Assembly (NCBI GenBank): GCA_017433615.1
Contig: JAFRGW010000066.1
Location: 1 to 48,110 of the forward strand
Reading direction: 5' to 3'
Origin: Eubacterium sp.
GTDB lineage: Bacteria; Bacillota; Clostridia; Lachnospirales; Lachnospiraceae
DNA length: 48,110 bases
Shown here: positions 47,991 to 48,110 of the stretch, piece after piece
Layout of the letters: each line of letters opens with the position of its first letter
Numbering within the stretch: position 1 is the stretch's first letter
Notes under the pieces: model-generated
Seen by the model: only the letters and a program-made list of their open reading frames with translations
The model's database searches: none
Told to the model about the DNA's origin: nothing
Made by a program: the position numbers and the translations under genes

Positions 47991-48110
47991 GAGAGCCGCC
48001 GGGGACGGCGCGAAAGATGGAAAGAGCAAGACGCGTGGCCCCGCGGAGACGTTGAGAGCCGCCGGGGACGGCGCGAAAGATGGAAAGAGCAAGACGCGTG
48101 GCCCCGCGGA
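47991..48110 (+). repeat. 63-bp GC-rich tandem repeat, cut by window edge
   Basis: A 63-bp unit (from GAGAGCCGCC at 47991) is repeated identically from 48054 to the window end, where 57 bp of the second copy are present. Each unit can fold: GCCG/CGGC locally and CCGCCGGGG with CCCCGCGG across the unit. The period is divisible by three and no stop interrupts it in at least one frame, so coding is not ruled out. It is not a CRISPR, since there are no distinct spacers. Confidence 0.8.

Noticed and set aside
47991-48110. CRISPR array at the right edge
   Set aside because: The whole 63-bp unit is identical between copies, with no unique spacers and no cas genes in the window.

Overview
The window looks like a chromosomal piece of a gut-type Clostridia, most likely Lachnospiraceae. 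Supporting signs are roughly 50% GC, strong AGGAGG-type ribosome sites, TTG and GTG starts, consensus TTGACA/TATAAT promoters, a CBS/DRTGG-type manganese pyrophosphatase, and a comEA / response regulator / kinase / GerMN / comEC gene set. Both edges cut through something: a gene start on the left and a 63-bp tandem repeat on the right. The right edge may be a natural assembly break.

Region 1 (1-7.3 kb) is a catabolic cluster for a sugar acid or related carbohydrate. A divergent GntR/FCD regulator faces a near-perfect promoter flanked by repeated ACATAC operators. The cluster encodes a split transketolase, an SDR dehydrogenase, a metallo-beta-lactamase-fold protein, a tartronate-semialdehyde-reductase-like enzyme and an iron alcohol dehydrogenase. 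It is bordered by two gene remnants: a URO-D N-terminus and a UxaA/GarD C-terminus.

Region 2 (7.3-16 kb) holds a DUF2075-like nuclease/helicase, a class A penicillin-binding protein with a long helical tail, the pyrophosphatase PpaC, and a secreted ricin-lectin/lysozyme-like protein.

Region 3 (15.3-24.8 kb) carries comEA, an OmpR-type regulator, a histidine kinase, a GerMN lipoprotein and comEC. A CLC anion transporter and an MFS transporter sit between regulator and kinase, so what looks like one ancestral block is split. The kinase promoter lies inside the terminator hairpin that follows the MFS gene.

Region 4 (24.9-28 kb) has a DMT-family exporter, a probably leaderless ArsR regulator whose operator recurs before the next gene (a radical SAM protein), and a VOC protein.

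Region 5 (28-36 kb) is a strongly codon-biased, presumably highly expressed unit. It has a tandem-duplicated type I 3-dehydroquinate dehydratase whose first half has lost its catalytic residues, two zinc dehydrogenases, a Gfo/Idh/MocA oxidoreductase and a sugar-type binding lipoprotein with no ABC partners. A third zinc dehydrogenase and a GntR-LacI regulator follow.

Region 6 (37.4-43.7 kb) is an L-fucose operon with a divergent AraC regulator: fucU, fucA, fucI and an FGGY kinase. fucI has no ATG/GTG/TTG start and appears to begin with CTG. The fucA-fucI gap folds into a multi-stem RNA, and the fucI-kinase gap carries three tandem IS200-like palindromes.

Region 7 (43.7-48.1 kb) has an HD-domain protein, a tRNA-Val, a MATE exporter, a 178-bp element with perfect 20-bp terminal inverted repeats, and an XRE regulator divergent from a PIN/NYN-like nuclease. 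The nuclease is followed directly by the 63-bp GC-rich tandem repeat. This last module and the structured RNAs of the fucose operon are the best places to look for something undescribed.
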